A stretch of DNA of 64,000 nt from Thermocatellispora tengchongensis (GTDB lineage: Bacteria; Actinomycetota; Actinomycetes; Streptosporangiales; Streptosporangiaceae): contig NZ_JACHGN010000004.1 in assembly GCF_014202315.1 (NCBI RefSeq), forward strand, positions 248,001 to 312,000. Direction: 5' to 3'. Shown in pieces: positions 40,652 through 48,777 of the stretch. A program made the position numbers and the translations under genes. Position 1 is the stretch's first letter, and each line of letters opens with the position of its first letter. Below the pieces are notes generated by a model. It did no database searches and was not told the origin of the DNA. It saw nothing but the letters and a program-made list of their open reading frames with translations.

Positions 40652-41854
40652 CTAGTGAGCCGCTCCGACACTTTCCACGCCTTCCCGTACGGGCGTGAGG
40701 TGGCGGCGCAGCGCCAGGGCCGCGGCCACCGCGCCCAGGCCGGACAGGGCGATGGCGTGGTGCGGCGTGGTCAGCTCGGCGAGTACGCCCACCAGGGCCG
40801 CGCCGACGGCCTGGCCGGTCATCAGGCCCGCCGAGGCCACCCCGAACGCCTGCCCGCGCACCCGCTCGGGCACGGCGTCCACGAACCGGCGCTGAAGCCC
40901 CAGGTTGTAGCCGAGGCAGGCCGCCGCGAGCGCGGCCAGGGCGGCGGCGGCCACCGGGCCGGGGCGCAGCGCGAACAGGGTGAGCGGGAGCCCGAGCGCG
41001 GCGGCCAGCGGGAACGCCAGCCGTTCGCGCAGCGCCGGGCGGGCGAAGCGGCCCACGGCGAACTCCCCCGCCGCCATCCCGGCCGCCGCCGCGGCCAGCG
41101 CGGCCGAGGCCGCCCCGGTCAGGTAGGGCACGAACATGGCCTCCGCGCCGGCCAGGAACAGCACCGGCAGCCACTGGGCGAGCAGCAGGCCGCGTACGCG
41201 GCGGTCCCCCAGCAGCTCGCGGTTGCCGCGCAGCGTCGCGCGTACGGTGCCCGCCCGCCTCTCGCCGCGCGCCGGCAGGCCGGGCAGCCCGAGCCGCAGC
41301 ACCACCGCCGCCACACCCGACAGGGCGGCCGTGCCGGCCAGCGCGCCCTCGGGCCCGGTCAGGGCGATGAACGCGCCGCCCACGGCGAGCCCGGCGATCT
41401 GCGCGCTCGCGGAGGTCACGCCGAGCAGCGACCGGCCGAGCACGAAGGCGTCGCCGGGCAGCAGGTCGGGCAGCACCGCGTTCCTGACCGCGCCGAACAC
41501 CGGCGCGAACAGGCCGGTGACCAGCACCAGCGCGAGCATCGCCCAGATGGGCAGCCCGGCGAAGGCCAGCGCCAGGCACACCACGAGCCGGGTCAGCTCG
41601 CCGGCGACCATCAGGCCCCGCGGGGGCAGCCGGTCGGCCAGGGCGAGCAGCAGCGTGCCCCCGGCGAGGTACGGCAGCCAGCCCGCCATGTACGCCAGCG
41701 CGGACAGCCCGGCCGATCCGGTGCGCGCGTAGACCAGCACCGACAGCGCCAGCATCTTGACCTGCTCGCCGATGACGAGCAGCGCGAAGCCGCCGAACAG
41801 CACCCGGAACTCCCGGACCGCGAACACGTCGCGGAACCGCGCCGCAGCCTCCAC
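40652..41854 (-). CDS. MFS exporter (Bcr/TetA-like)
   Basis: A 400-aa, twelve-helix MFS protein. Seen: FRDVFAVREFRVLFGGFALLV at the N-terminus, the loop ALADRLPPRGLMVAGE, and VRGQAFGVASAGLMTGQAVGAA near the C-terminus. Start is GTG 41854 with GGAAGGAG upstream. It is divergent from the ArsR/DUF5937 regulator and shares its operator, a pairing seen for drug-type exporters. The two unknown genes downstream are probably co-transcribed. Confidence 0.88.
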   Translation of the reverse strand: MEAAARFRDVFAVREFRVLFGGFALLVIGEQVKMLALSVLVYARTGSAGLSALAYMAGWLPYLAGGTLLLALADRLPPRGLMVAGELTRLVVCLALAFAGLPIWAMLALVLVTGLFAPVFGAVRNAVLPDLLPGDAFVLGRSLLGVTSASAQIAGLAVGGAFIALTGPEGALAGTAALSGVAAVVLRLGLPGLPARGERRAGTVRATLRGNRELLGDRRVRGLLLAQWLPVLFLAGAEAMFVPYLTGAASAALAAAAAGMAAGEFAVGRFARPALRERLAFPLAAALGLPLTLFALRPGPVAAAALAALAAACLGYNLGLQRRFVDAVPERVRGQAFGVASAGLMTGQAVGAALVGVLAELTTPHHAIALSGLGAVAAALALRRHLTPVREGVESVGAAH

Positions 41855-41935
41855 GGCCTGCTCCTTCCGCCCGCCGATGTCCCGTGCCCGAGACCCGGCG
41901 TCGATGCTGCGTGAGGCGGGCCGCACCTGGCTAAG

Positions 41936-41955
41936 CTTTCGGACATATCCGAAAG
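41936..41955. promoter_or_regulatory. Perfect inverted repeat, likely operator of the ArsR/DUF5937 regulator
   Basis: CTTTCGGA-CATA-TCCGAAAG: perfect 8-bp arms with a 4-bp spacer, 12 bp before the regulator's GTG and in the divergent gap with the MFS exporter. Good candidate for joint control of both genes. Confidence 0.75.
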
Positions 41956-41966
41956 GACGGGCTGGG

Positions 41967-42968
41967 GTGATCCGGATCGAGGTCACCTCCGCCGACCTCG
42001 CGGCGTCCAGGTTCGCGGTGTCCCCGCTGCTGGAGACCATGCACGCCCTGTGGACGCTGTCGGGACGGGCGGAGGCGGGCCCGCACCGGGCCTGGGTGGC
42101 ACGGTGGCGGGGCGCGTACGCACGGCTGGCCCGGCGGCACCCGGGACTGGACGCCATCGCCGCGATCTCCGGGAACCGGGGCAGCGCGAACGTCGACTTC
42201 ATCGCGCCCCCGCCCACGGGCGTACGGGCCGCGTTCGCCGACGAGCTGGCCCGGATGCGCGGGACCCCGCTGTCCCTGGCCCACGCGGAGATCGAGCGGG
42301 TGCTGGCCCGGCTGCCCCGGCCGCCCTCCCCCGGGGTGCTGGAGATCCTGCGCGGGCCCGACGTCGTACGGGTGATCGCCGAGGCGTTCGAGGCCGCCTG
42401 GACCGAGATCGTCGCCGCCGAGTGGCCCCGGTTCCGCGCCGTGCTGGAGCGCGACGTGGTGCAGCGGGCCGGGCGGCTGGCGGCGTACGGGTGGGGGGAG
42501 GCCCTGGACGACCTGGGCGAGCAGGTGCGCTGGCGCGCCGGGCACATCGAGCTGGCCATCGGCCCCGCCGACGAGATGCGGCGGCACGAACTGGGCGGGC
42601 GGGGCCTGCTGTTCCTGCCGACCGTGTTCAACCGGCGGGTGGCCGCGTTCCTGGACGACGCGTGGCCGTACGCGCTGATCTACCCGGCCCGCGGCGTCGG
42701 CGTGCCGCGGCCGGCCCCGCGCGGCCTGGCCACGCTGATCGGGCGCACCCGGGCGCGCGTCCTGGCCGAGCTGGCCGAGCCCGCCACCACCACCCAGCTC
42801 GCCGCGGTGCTCGGGGTGAGCCTGGGCACCGCGGGCGAGCATGTGGCCGCGCTGCGCGCGGCGGGCGCGGTCGCGGGCACGCGTACCGGCCGCTCGGTGC
42901 TGTACCACCGCACCGAGCTGGGCGACCTGCTGGCGCGGGCCGGGGAGGGGCCCTCGCTCAGCCCTTGA
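41967..42968 (+). CDS. ArsR-type regulator with DUF5937 N-terminal domain
   Basis: A 333-aa protein. The long N-terminal part (MIRIEVTSADLAASRFAVSP, LFLPTVFNRRVAAFLDD) fits DUF5937; the C-terminus is a winged helix (TTQLAAVLGVSLGTAGEHVAALRAAGAV, RSVLYHRTELGDLL). Start GTG 41967 gives the family N-terminus. It is divergent from the MFS exporter, so it probably represses export until a ligand binds. It overlaps the convergent sugar permease gene by 11 bp. Confidence 0.87.
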   Translation: MIRIEVTSADLAASRFAVSPLLETMHALWTLSGRAEAGPHRAWVARWRGAYARLARRHPGLDAIAAISGNRGSANVDFIAPPPTGVRAAFADELARMRGTPLSLAHAEIERVLARLPRPPSPGVLEILRGPDVVRVIAEAFEAAWTEIVAAEWPRFRAVLERDVVQRAGRLAAYGWGEALDDLGEQVRWRAGHIELAIGPADEMRRHELGGRGLLFLPTVFNRRVAAFLDDAWPYALIYPARGVGVPRPAPRGLATLIGRTRARVLAELAEPATTTQLAAVLGVSLGTAGEHVAALRAAGAVAGTRTGRSVLYHRTELGDLLARAGEGPSLSP

Positions 42969-43833
42969 GCGCGCCCGCCATCAGCCCGCGCATGAAGAAC
43001 CGGCCGAGCAGCACGTACACGATCATGGTCGGCACCGAGGCCAGGATGGCCGCGGCCATCTGCTGGCTGTACGGCGTGGCCTGCGCCCCCGCGATGTTGT
43101 TCAGCAGCACCGTGGCGGGCCAGCTCTGCGGCCCGGTCAGGAACACCGCGAACAGGAAGTCGTTCCACAGCGACGTGAACTGCCAGATGATCACCACCGC
43201 GAACGCGGGCCCCGACACCGGCAGGATCACCGACCGGTACGTGCGCAGCATCGTCGCCCCGTCCACGCGCGACGCCTCGATCAGCTCGTCGGGGATCGTG
43301 ACGTAGTAGTTGCGGAAGATCAGCGTGCAGATCGGGATGCCGTAGACGACGTGCGCGAGAATCAGCCCGGGGATGTCGCCGTAGATGTCCAGGTTCACCA
43401 TCAACTGCACCAGCGGGATCATGACCCCCTGATAAGGGATGAACATCCCGAACAGGAACAGCGTGAACACCAGGTCGGCCCCGGGGAAGCGCCACTTCGA
43501 CAGCACGTAGCCGTTCATCGAGCCGAGCATCGCCGAGATCAGCGATCCCGGCACCGCCAGCAGCACGCTGTTCCACAGGCCGGGGCTCAGCTTCTCCCAG
43601 GCCACCCGCCACGCCTCGAAGGTCCAAATCTGCGGCAGGTTCCACGCCTGGCTCGGGTCGGCCTCGGTCAGCGGCTTGAAGCTGGTGGCCAGCAGCACGT
43701 ACACCGGGATCAGGAACACCAGCACGAACAGGATGAGCAGGGCGTACCGGACGGTCAGCGCGACCCGCCCGCGTACCCTCGACCTCTCGACCGGCGCTTC
43801 ATGCCGCCCCACCTGCGCCACAGTGGTGCTCAT
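42958..43833 (-). CDS. Sugar ABC transporter permease (MalG/CUT1 type)
   Basis: A 291-aa permease with six helices and the coupling motif EASRVDGATMLRTYRSVILP. KWRFPGADLVFTLFLFGMFIPYQ is typical of the second CUT1 permease. ATG 43833 overlaps the preceding permease stop as ATGA. No ATPase gene is in the operon; CUT1 systems of actinomycetes often use a shared MsiK-like ATPase encoded elsewhere. Confidence 0.93.
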   Translation of the reverse strand: MSTTVAQVGRHEAPVERSRVRGRVALTVRYALLILFVLVFLIPVYVLLATSFKPLTEADPSQAWNLPQIWTFEAWRVAWEKLSPGLWNSVLLAVPGSLISAMLGSMNGYVLSKWRFPGADLVFTLFLFGMFIPYQGVMIPLVQLMVNLDIYGDIPGLILAHVVYGIPICTLIFRNYYVTIPDELIEASRVDGATMLRTYRSVILPVSGPAFAVVIIWQFTSLWNDFLFAVFLTGPQSWPATVLLNNIAGAQATPYSQQMAAAILASVPTMIVYVLLGRFFMRGLMAGALKG

Positions 43834-44726
43834 GACCGCCTCTCCTTCCTCTCTTTGCGCACCGACCAGATCAGGTACGGCACCACGAAGACGGTCACGG
43901 ACAGCACGATGTACGCGGCGATCGTCGCGCCCTTGGCCGGGTCGTGCGAGTCGAACACCGCGACCCACATGAACACCGCGGGGACGTCGGTGATGATCTG
44001 CTTGCCGGCCACCGCGACGATCAGGTCGAAGACCTTGAGCGAGATGTGGCCCAGGATGATCAGCGCGGAGAGCGTGACCGGGCGCAGGTAGGGCAACACG
44101 ATGTAGCGGTAGACCCGCCACTCGTTGCACCCGTCCACGCGGGCGGCCTCGCGCAGCTCCTCGGGCACGCCGCGGAAGCCGGCCAGGAACAGCGCCATCA
44201 CGTAGCCCGACATCTGCCAGATCGCGGGGATCGCCATGGCGGCCATGCCCCAGTCGGGGTCGCGGAACCACTGCCACTGCAGGAAGTCCAGGCCCAGCCC
44301 GTCGAACAGCCGGTTCAGGCCGACCGCGCGCTCGTCCTGGCCCGCGTTCATCAGCCAGCGCCACACGATGCCGGTGGCGACGAACGAGACGGCCATCGGG
44401 AACAGGTAGATCGCCCGGAAGGTCCCCTCGCCCTTGATCCCCTTCTCCATCAGGAACGCCAGCAGCAGGCCGAGCAGCAGCGCCCCGAGTACGAACACGA
44501 TCGTGAACACGATCGCGTGGTTCACCGAGATCGTCCAGCGCGGCTGGTCCCACAGCTCGACGAAGTTCGTCAGCCCGACGAACTGCCCCTCGGATATCTC
44601 ATCGTGCTTGTCGGTCATGGCGAGCCGGAAGTTCCAGCCGAGCATCCCGTAGACGAACACCGCTATCGCGACGATCGAGGGGGACACCAGCAGCAGGCCC
44701 GGCAGCCACCTGCGCACGCTTCTCAC
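43830..44726 (-). CDS. Sugar ABC transporter permease (MalF/CUT1 type)
   Basis: A 298-aa permease: six helices and coupling motif EAARVDGCNEWRVYRYIVLP. Start GTG 44726 has AGGAG about ten bases upstream; a TTG two codons earlier is an alternative. Forms the channel with the MalG-type protein. A 17-bp hairpin separates it from the binding-protein gene. Confidence 0.92.
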   Translation of the reverse strand: MRSVRRWLPGLLLVSPSIVAIAVFVYGMLGWNFRLAMTDKHDEISEGQFVGLTNFVELWDQPRWTISVNHAIVFTIVFVLGALLLGLLLAFLMEKGIKGEGTFRAIYLFPMAVSFVATGIVWRWLMNAGQDERAVGLNRLFDGLGLDFLQWQWFRDPDWGMAAMAIPAIWQMSGYVMALFLAGFRGVPEELREAARVDGCNEWRVYRYIVLPYLRPVTLSALIILGHISLKVFDLIVAVAGKQIITDVPAVFMWVAVFDSHDPAKGATIAAYIVLSVTVFVVPYLIWSVRKERKERRS

Positions 44727-44751
44727 CGGCAAAGACTCCTCTTCACGCAGG

Positions 44752-44790
44752 GCGGGCGCCCGAGCCGAGGCGTTCGGCTCGGGCGCCCGC
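44752..44790 (-). terminator. 17-bp perfect hairpin inside the sugar operon
   Basis: Arms 44752-44768 and 44774-44790 are perfectly complementary with a 5-nt loop, all G/C-rich and without a following T-run on the transcript. It lies between the binding-protein gene and the permeases. Such intercistronic hairpins often end or protect part of the message so that more binding protein than permease is made (inference). Confidence 0.7.
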
Positions 44791-44858
44791 ATCCCGATCA
44801 GACGTGCCCGTCAACCTTTCCGGCCGTCAGCCCCGCGGCCGAACGCACTGTCCGCCGC

Positions 44859-46148
44859 TCACTGCCCGCTGCTCTTGGCGGCGGCGGCCAGGGCCTGCTG
44901 CAACTTGGCGACGTCCTGGTCCTGCTGGAACAGGCCGACGGCCTCGTTGATCGCGGTACGCCAGGCGTCGTTGACGACCACGCCGTGCTGGATGGAGCCG
45001 GCGAGCTTGTTGCTGCTCCAGTCGGACAGGGCGTCGGCGAGGTAGTCGGTGTACAGCGACTTGTCGGCGTCCGTACGGGCCGGGATCGAGCCCTTCTTCG
45101 GGTTGAAGGCGTCCTGGCCCTCCTTGCTGGCCGCGACCTTCAGCCAGGCGATGGCCCCGTCGCGGTTCGGCGCGCCCTTGGGCAGGGTGAAGCTGTCCGA
45201 CAGCCACATGAACGTGCCCTCGGTGCCGGGCGCGGGCGCCCAGTCGAAGTCGGTCTTGGAGGTCTTGCCGAGGCCGCCCTCCGGCGGGTTGTGGAAGTAG
45301 CCGTACGCCCAGTCGCCCATGATGTTGAACGCGGCCTCGCCGTCGGCCACCTGCTTGGCGGCGGGCTGCCAGTCGTCCTGCGGGGTGCCGGCGTACGACA
45401 TGATCTTCTGGAAGTCCTGCAGCGCCTTGGTCATCGCCGGGCCGCTCCAGTCGGAGTTCGCGGTCCAGAGCTGGTTGTACGCCTCGGTGCCGAGCGAGCC
45501 GAGCAGCACGTTCTCCAGCAGGTGGACGGCCGTCCACTCCGAGCCGATCGACAGCGGGACCTTGCCGGTCTTCTTGACGGCCTCAAGGGCGGTGATGAAC
45601 TCCTCGATGGTCTTCGGCGCCCCGGCGACCCCGGCCTCCTTGAGCACGGCCGGGTTGAACCACAGCACGTTGGAGCGGTGGATGTTCACCGGCACCGAGT
45701 AGATGTTGCCGTCCACGGTGATCTGGTCGATGAGCTGCTTGGGGTAGACGTCGCGCAGCTTCAGCTCGTCGTAGAGGAAGTTGACCGGTTCGAGGTCGCC
45801 CGCCTTGATGTAGCCCTGCAGCTCGGCGCCCGCGTGCCCCTGGAAGGTGTCCGGCGGCGTGTCGGCCTGGAGCTTGGTGGTCAGCAGCGCCCGCGCCTTG
45901 TCGCCGGAGCCGCCCGCGACGGCGGCGTCGAAGAACGTCAGGTTCGGGTTCTGCTTTTCGAATATCTCGCGCATGGCCGTGAGCCCGTCGGCCTCGCCGG
46001 GGCCCGTCCACCACGAGAAGACCTCAACCTGCTTCTTGGCCGCTTCACCGCCGGACGCGCCCTGCCCGTCCTCGCCGCCGCCGCAAGCGGTGAGAGACAG
46101 GAGGCCCGCCATGGTGATCGCGACGGCCGAGACCCACCGTCGTCGCAT
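44859..46148 (-). CDS. Sugar-binding lipoprotein of a CUT1 ABC transporter
   Basis: A 429-aa extracellular binding protein with lipobox SLTAC (Cys22). VEVFSWWTGPGEADGLTAM and DTFQGHAGAELQGYI near the start and FNIMGDWAYGYFHN in the middle are typical of CUT1 sugar binders. Start ATG 46148 has AGGGACGG upstream. The LacI-type operator lies 80 bp before it. The sugar is unknown; a GH1 beta-glucosidase 5 kb away hints at beta-glucosides but is not linked by any shared operator. Confidence 0.92.
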   Translation of the reverse strand: MRRRWVSAVAITMAGLLSLTACGGGEDGQGASGGEAAKKQVEVFSWWTGPGEADGLTAMREIFEKQNPNLTFFDAAVAGGSGDKARALLTTKLQADTPPDTFQGHAGAELQGYIKAGDLEPVNFLYDELKLRDVYPKQLIDQITVDGNIYSVPVNIHRSNVLWFNPAVLKEAGVAGAPKTIEEFITALEAVKKTGKVPLSIGSEWTAVHLLENVLLGSLGTEAYNQLWTANSDWSGPAMTKALQDFQKIMSYAGTPQDDWQPAAKQVADGEAAFNIMGDWAYGYFHNPPEGGLGKTSKTDFDWAPAPGTEGTFMWLSDSFTLPKGAPNRDGAIAWLKVAASKEGQDAFNPKKGSIPARTDADKSLYTDYLADALSDWSSNKLAGSIQHGVVVNDAWRTAINEAVGLFQQDQDVAKLQQALAAAAKSSGQ

Positions 46149-46228
46149 CGATATCCGTCCCTTCAGGGGTTGAAGTAGACCGGACACGCGCAGAGCGCGC
46201 GTCCCCCGAGCACCGTCGTCGGTCAATC

Positions 46229-46244
46229 CTGACAACGTTGTCAG
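46229..46244. promoter_or_regulatory. LacI-type operator of the sugar ABC operon
   Basis: CTGACAACGTTGTCAG, a perfect 16-bp palindrome, identical to the core of the site at 36170-36187 before the lacI-like gene. Confidence 0.85.
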
Positions 46245-46413
46245 TTAGGCCCATCAACCCACTTCACCAACTCCGGCGTCAAGGTGTGTGGCGTAACGTC
46301 TCCGCATACGAGAGCGCTCTCCCGGCGCCGCCGCCGCAGATCCTCCGGCGCGGCGGCCCGGGGCCCGGCACGCTTGCGGCCTCTACACGTCGCCCGTCAA
46401 GGCGTACAGATGA

Positions 46414-48033
46414 CTACAGAACGGCCTCCAGCACCGCCCGCGCGACCCGCGCCGTGGCGGCGGCCTCCTTACGCGGGTCGTACGGCCCCGCCGGCGCCTC
46501 CAGCACCACGGCGGTCGCGATCACCGGCCGGTCGGCGGGCGCGAACGCGACCAGCACCGACGGCGCGGATTCCGGCGCCACCACATCCGACCCCACCACA
46601 CCCGACCCCACCACATCCGACGCCACCGTGCGCGACGGCACCACAGGCGGGGGGACGGCCCCGGCACGCCCGTGGGCGCCGGCGACCGGGGGTTCGGCCA
46701 GGCCGAGGATGCGCTCGCCGAACGCCGCGGGGCCGAGCGGGCCGGTCATGGGCGCGGCAGGAGAGCCCATGGCGGCCACCTCGACGCCGGGAAGCGCCAC
46801 GTTCTCGGCGGCGCCGCCCGGTCGGGCGGCTTCGGCCAGCATCGCGGCCAGTTCCCCGGCGACGCCGAGCGAGATCGGCCTGCGGTACTGCGCCACCCGC
46901 GCGCCCTCCACGGAGGTGCCGTCCGCCAGGCGTACCTCCTGCACCAGGTACGGCCGCATCAGCGCGCCCCCGTTGGCCACCGCGGCGGCGGTCATGGCCA
47001 GGCCGAGCGGCGTGGCGCGCACCCCACCGCGTCCGATGGCCGCCGGCGCGCTCCCGGCCCGGTCCAGCCGGGCCGGGTAGACGCTGGGCGCGACCCGAAG
47101 CGGCACGGTGAGGTCACCGGCGTTGAAGCCGAAGCCCTCGGCCTGTTCACGCAGCACGCCGGGCCGCAACTCCGCCCCCAGCCGGCCGAAGGCGGTGCCA
47201 CAGGACGCGGCGAACGCCCGCGCCAGCGCCATCCGGGTACCCGAACAGGCCGTAGGCGAGCCGGGGGCGCCGGCCGGCACGGAGACCTTGGTGAGCGGGG
47301 TGTGGCCGCCGCGGCCGAGCGCGGCTGCGGCGGTGACGATCTGGAACGCGGCGCCGGGCGGGTACGTGCGCTGGAGCGCCCGGTTCAGCAGCGGCGTGCC
47401 GGGCGCGGCGCCCAGCCGCCGCTCCACCCGCTCCAGCCTGGCGGGGTCGAAGGTGGCGTAGCGGTTGGGGTTGTAGGTCGGGTACGAGGCGAGCGCGAGG
47501 ATCGCGCCCGTGGCCGGGTCCAGCGCCGCCACCGCTCCCCTGCGCCCGGCGGCCCGCAGCCCCCGGTACGCCGCCCGCTGCACCGCCGCGTCGATGGTCA
47601 GCCTGATCGTGCCGGTCTGCGGCGCCCCGTCCACATCGCCCCCGCCGACCAGCGAGCGCGCCCGCACCCGAGGGTCCTGACCGGTGAGCACCGCCTCCCC
47701 GGCCAGCTCCACCCCCCGAGCCCCGTTGAGCGAGACGTGCCCGGTGACGGCCGCGAACACACGCCCGGCGGGGTAGTGACGCCGATGGGAGTACGGCCCG
47801 CTGGTCCTGCGACTGGTGGCGATCAGCCTGCCCTCGCGGGTGAGCAGGTCGCCACGCGGCCGGTCGAGCCGCTCGATGCGCAGCCGAGGGTCGCGGGGGT
47901 CGGCACGCAATCCGTCGGCCCGGAACGCCTGCACGTGGTTCAGGGCCGCGAGCAGCGCGAAGAACATCAGCCCACACGCGTACGCGACGCGGCGCAGCGG
48001 CACGTTCATCCGCCTCGCCCGCACCGCCGCCAT
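46414..48033 (-). CDS. Penicillin-binding protein homologue with all catalytic motifs lost (pseudoenzyme)
   Basis: A 539-aa protein with one N-terminal membrane helix (VAYACGLMFFALLAALNHV), the dimerisation part (RLDRPRGDLLTREGRLIA) and a class B transpeptidase domain (GAVAALDPATGAILALASYPTYNPN). The three active-site motifs are all changed: the expected PPGS-x-F-K reads PPGAAFQ (Ala228, Gln231), S-x-N reads SCG (277-279) and K-T-G reads MGS (422-424). It therefore cannot acylate with penicillin or cross-link peptides by the usual chemistry. The reading frame is intact over its full length, which argues for a retained non-enzymatic role. Start ATG 48033 has GGGAGGGG upstream. A short repeat near the C-terminus encodes DVVGSGVVGSDVV. 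Confidence 0.85.
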   Translation of the reverse strand: MAAVRARRMNVPLRRVAYACGLMFFALLAALNHVQAFRADGLRADPRDPRLRIERLDRPRGDLLTREGRLIATSRRTSGPYSHRRHYPAGRVFAAVTGHVSLNGARGVELAGEAVLTGQDPRVRARSLVGGGDVDGAPQTGTIRLTIDAAVQRAAYRGLRAAGRRGAVAALDPATGAILALASYPTYNPNRYATFDPARLERVERRLGAAPGTPLLNRALQRTYPPGAAFQIVTAAAALGRGGHTPLTKVSVPAGAPGSPTACSGTRMALARAFAASCGTAFGRLGAELRPGVLREQAEGFGFNAGDLTVPLRVAPSVYPARLDRAGSAPAAIGRGGVRATPLGLAMTAAAVANGGALMRPYLVQEVRLADGTSVEGARVAQYRRPISLGVAGELAAMLAEAARPGGAAENVALPGVEVAAMGSPAAPMTGPLGPAAFGERILGLAEPPVAGAHGRAGAVPPPVVPSRTVASDVVGSGVVGSDVVAPESAPSVLVAFAPADRPVIATAVVLEAPAGPYDPRKEAAATARVARAVLEAVL

Positions 48034-48123
48034 CGCCCCTCCCGACCCGCCGGTACCCCGATGCCGGGCAACGCCGAACCCCGCCCCCGCCCAGAATCAG
48101 GCCAAGGCCCTCACCGCCTCCGA

Positions 48124-48717
48124 TCAGGGATGAGCGGTGTCGTCCAGATGGGCCAGGGCGGTACTGGTCACGCGTACGGCGTCGTCGATCCAGGCCGGGA
48201 TGCGCTCGCCGATGATCGGCCGGACGATGCCGTACGGTGAGTCGTGGCATGCCAGCGTGACCACCTCCAGCCCGTGCGGGGTGATGCGTCCGTAGCGTCG
48301 CTCGGTCAGTCGCCGAAGATGGTCCAGGACCGGGTCGTTGAGGTGCCGGAGCTCCTCTTGGAGCTGGGGCGGGCCGGTGGCGACCAGGTCGGCGTACCGG
48401 AAGACGGTCATCATCCGGGCGTCACGCGGGTGGCGGCGGCAGAACTCGGGGATCCACAAGGCCGTTCGCACGATCGCCTCGATCGGGTCGCCGGTCTCGG
48501 CCGCCGGCGTCAGCCCGGCCTGGAAGGCCCTGATCGAGCGGATCCAGGCCGATCCGAAGAGCACGTCCCTTGAGGCGAAGCGGTGGTAGATCGATCCCGA
48601 CGGTGCGCCCAGCAGGGCGGTGACGTGGCCGACCGTGGCCGACCGCCAGTGCTCGAAGGCCGCGTCCCGGGCCGCATCGAGGATCTGATCATGGGTGAAC
48701 GACGGACTCCTGGGCAT
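48124..48717 (-). CDS. TetR-family regulator
   Basis: A 197-aa TetR protein with N-terminal helix-turn-helix (TVGHVTALLGAPSGSIYHRF) and a TetR-C domain. ATG 48717 is used; a GTG two codons earlier is possible. It is divergent from a membrane protein and a perfect inverted repeat lies in the gap, so it probably represses that gene. Confidence 0.9.
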   Translation of the reverse strand: MPRSPSFTHDQILDAARDAAFEHWRSATVGHVTALLGAPSGSIYHRFASRDVLFGSAWIRSIRAFQAGLTPAAETGDPIEAIVRTALWIPEFCRRHPRDARMMTVFRYADLVATGPPQLQEELRHLNDPVLDHLRRLTERRYGRITPHGLEVVTLACHDSPYGIVRPIIGERIPAWIDDAVRVTSTALAHLDDTAHP

Positions 48718-48746
48718 CGTCACGAGCTTAGCCGCTACCCTTATTC

Positions 48747-48762
48747 TAGAGAATGCTCTCTA
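48747..48762. promoter_or_regulatory. TetR-type operator
   Basis: TAGAGA-ATGC-TCTCTA, perfect 6-bp arms, between the TetR gene and the divergent membrane protein gene, overlapping likely promoter sequence TTATTCTAGAGAAT. Confidence 0.7.
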
Positions 48763-48777
48763 ATTCGTGGGGTGATC

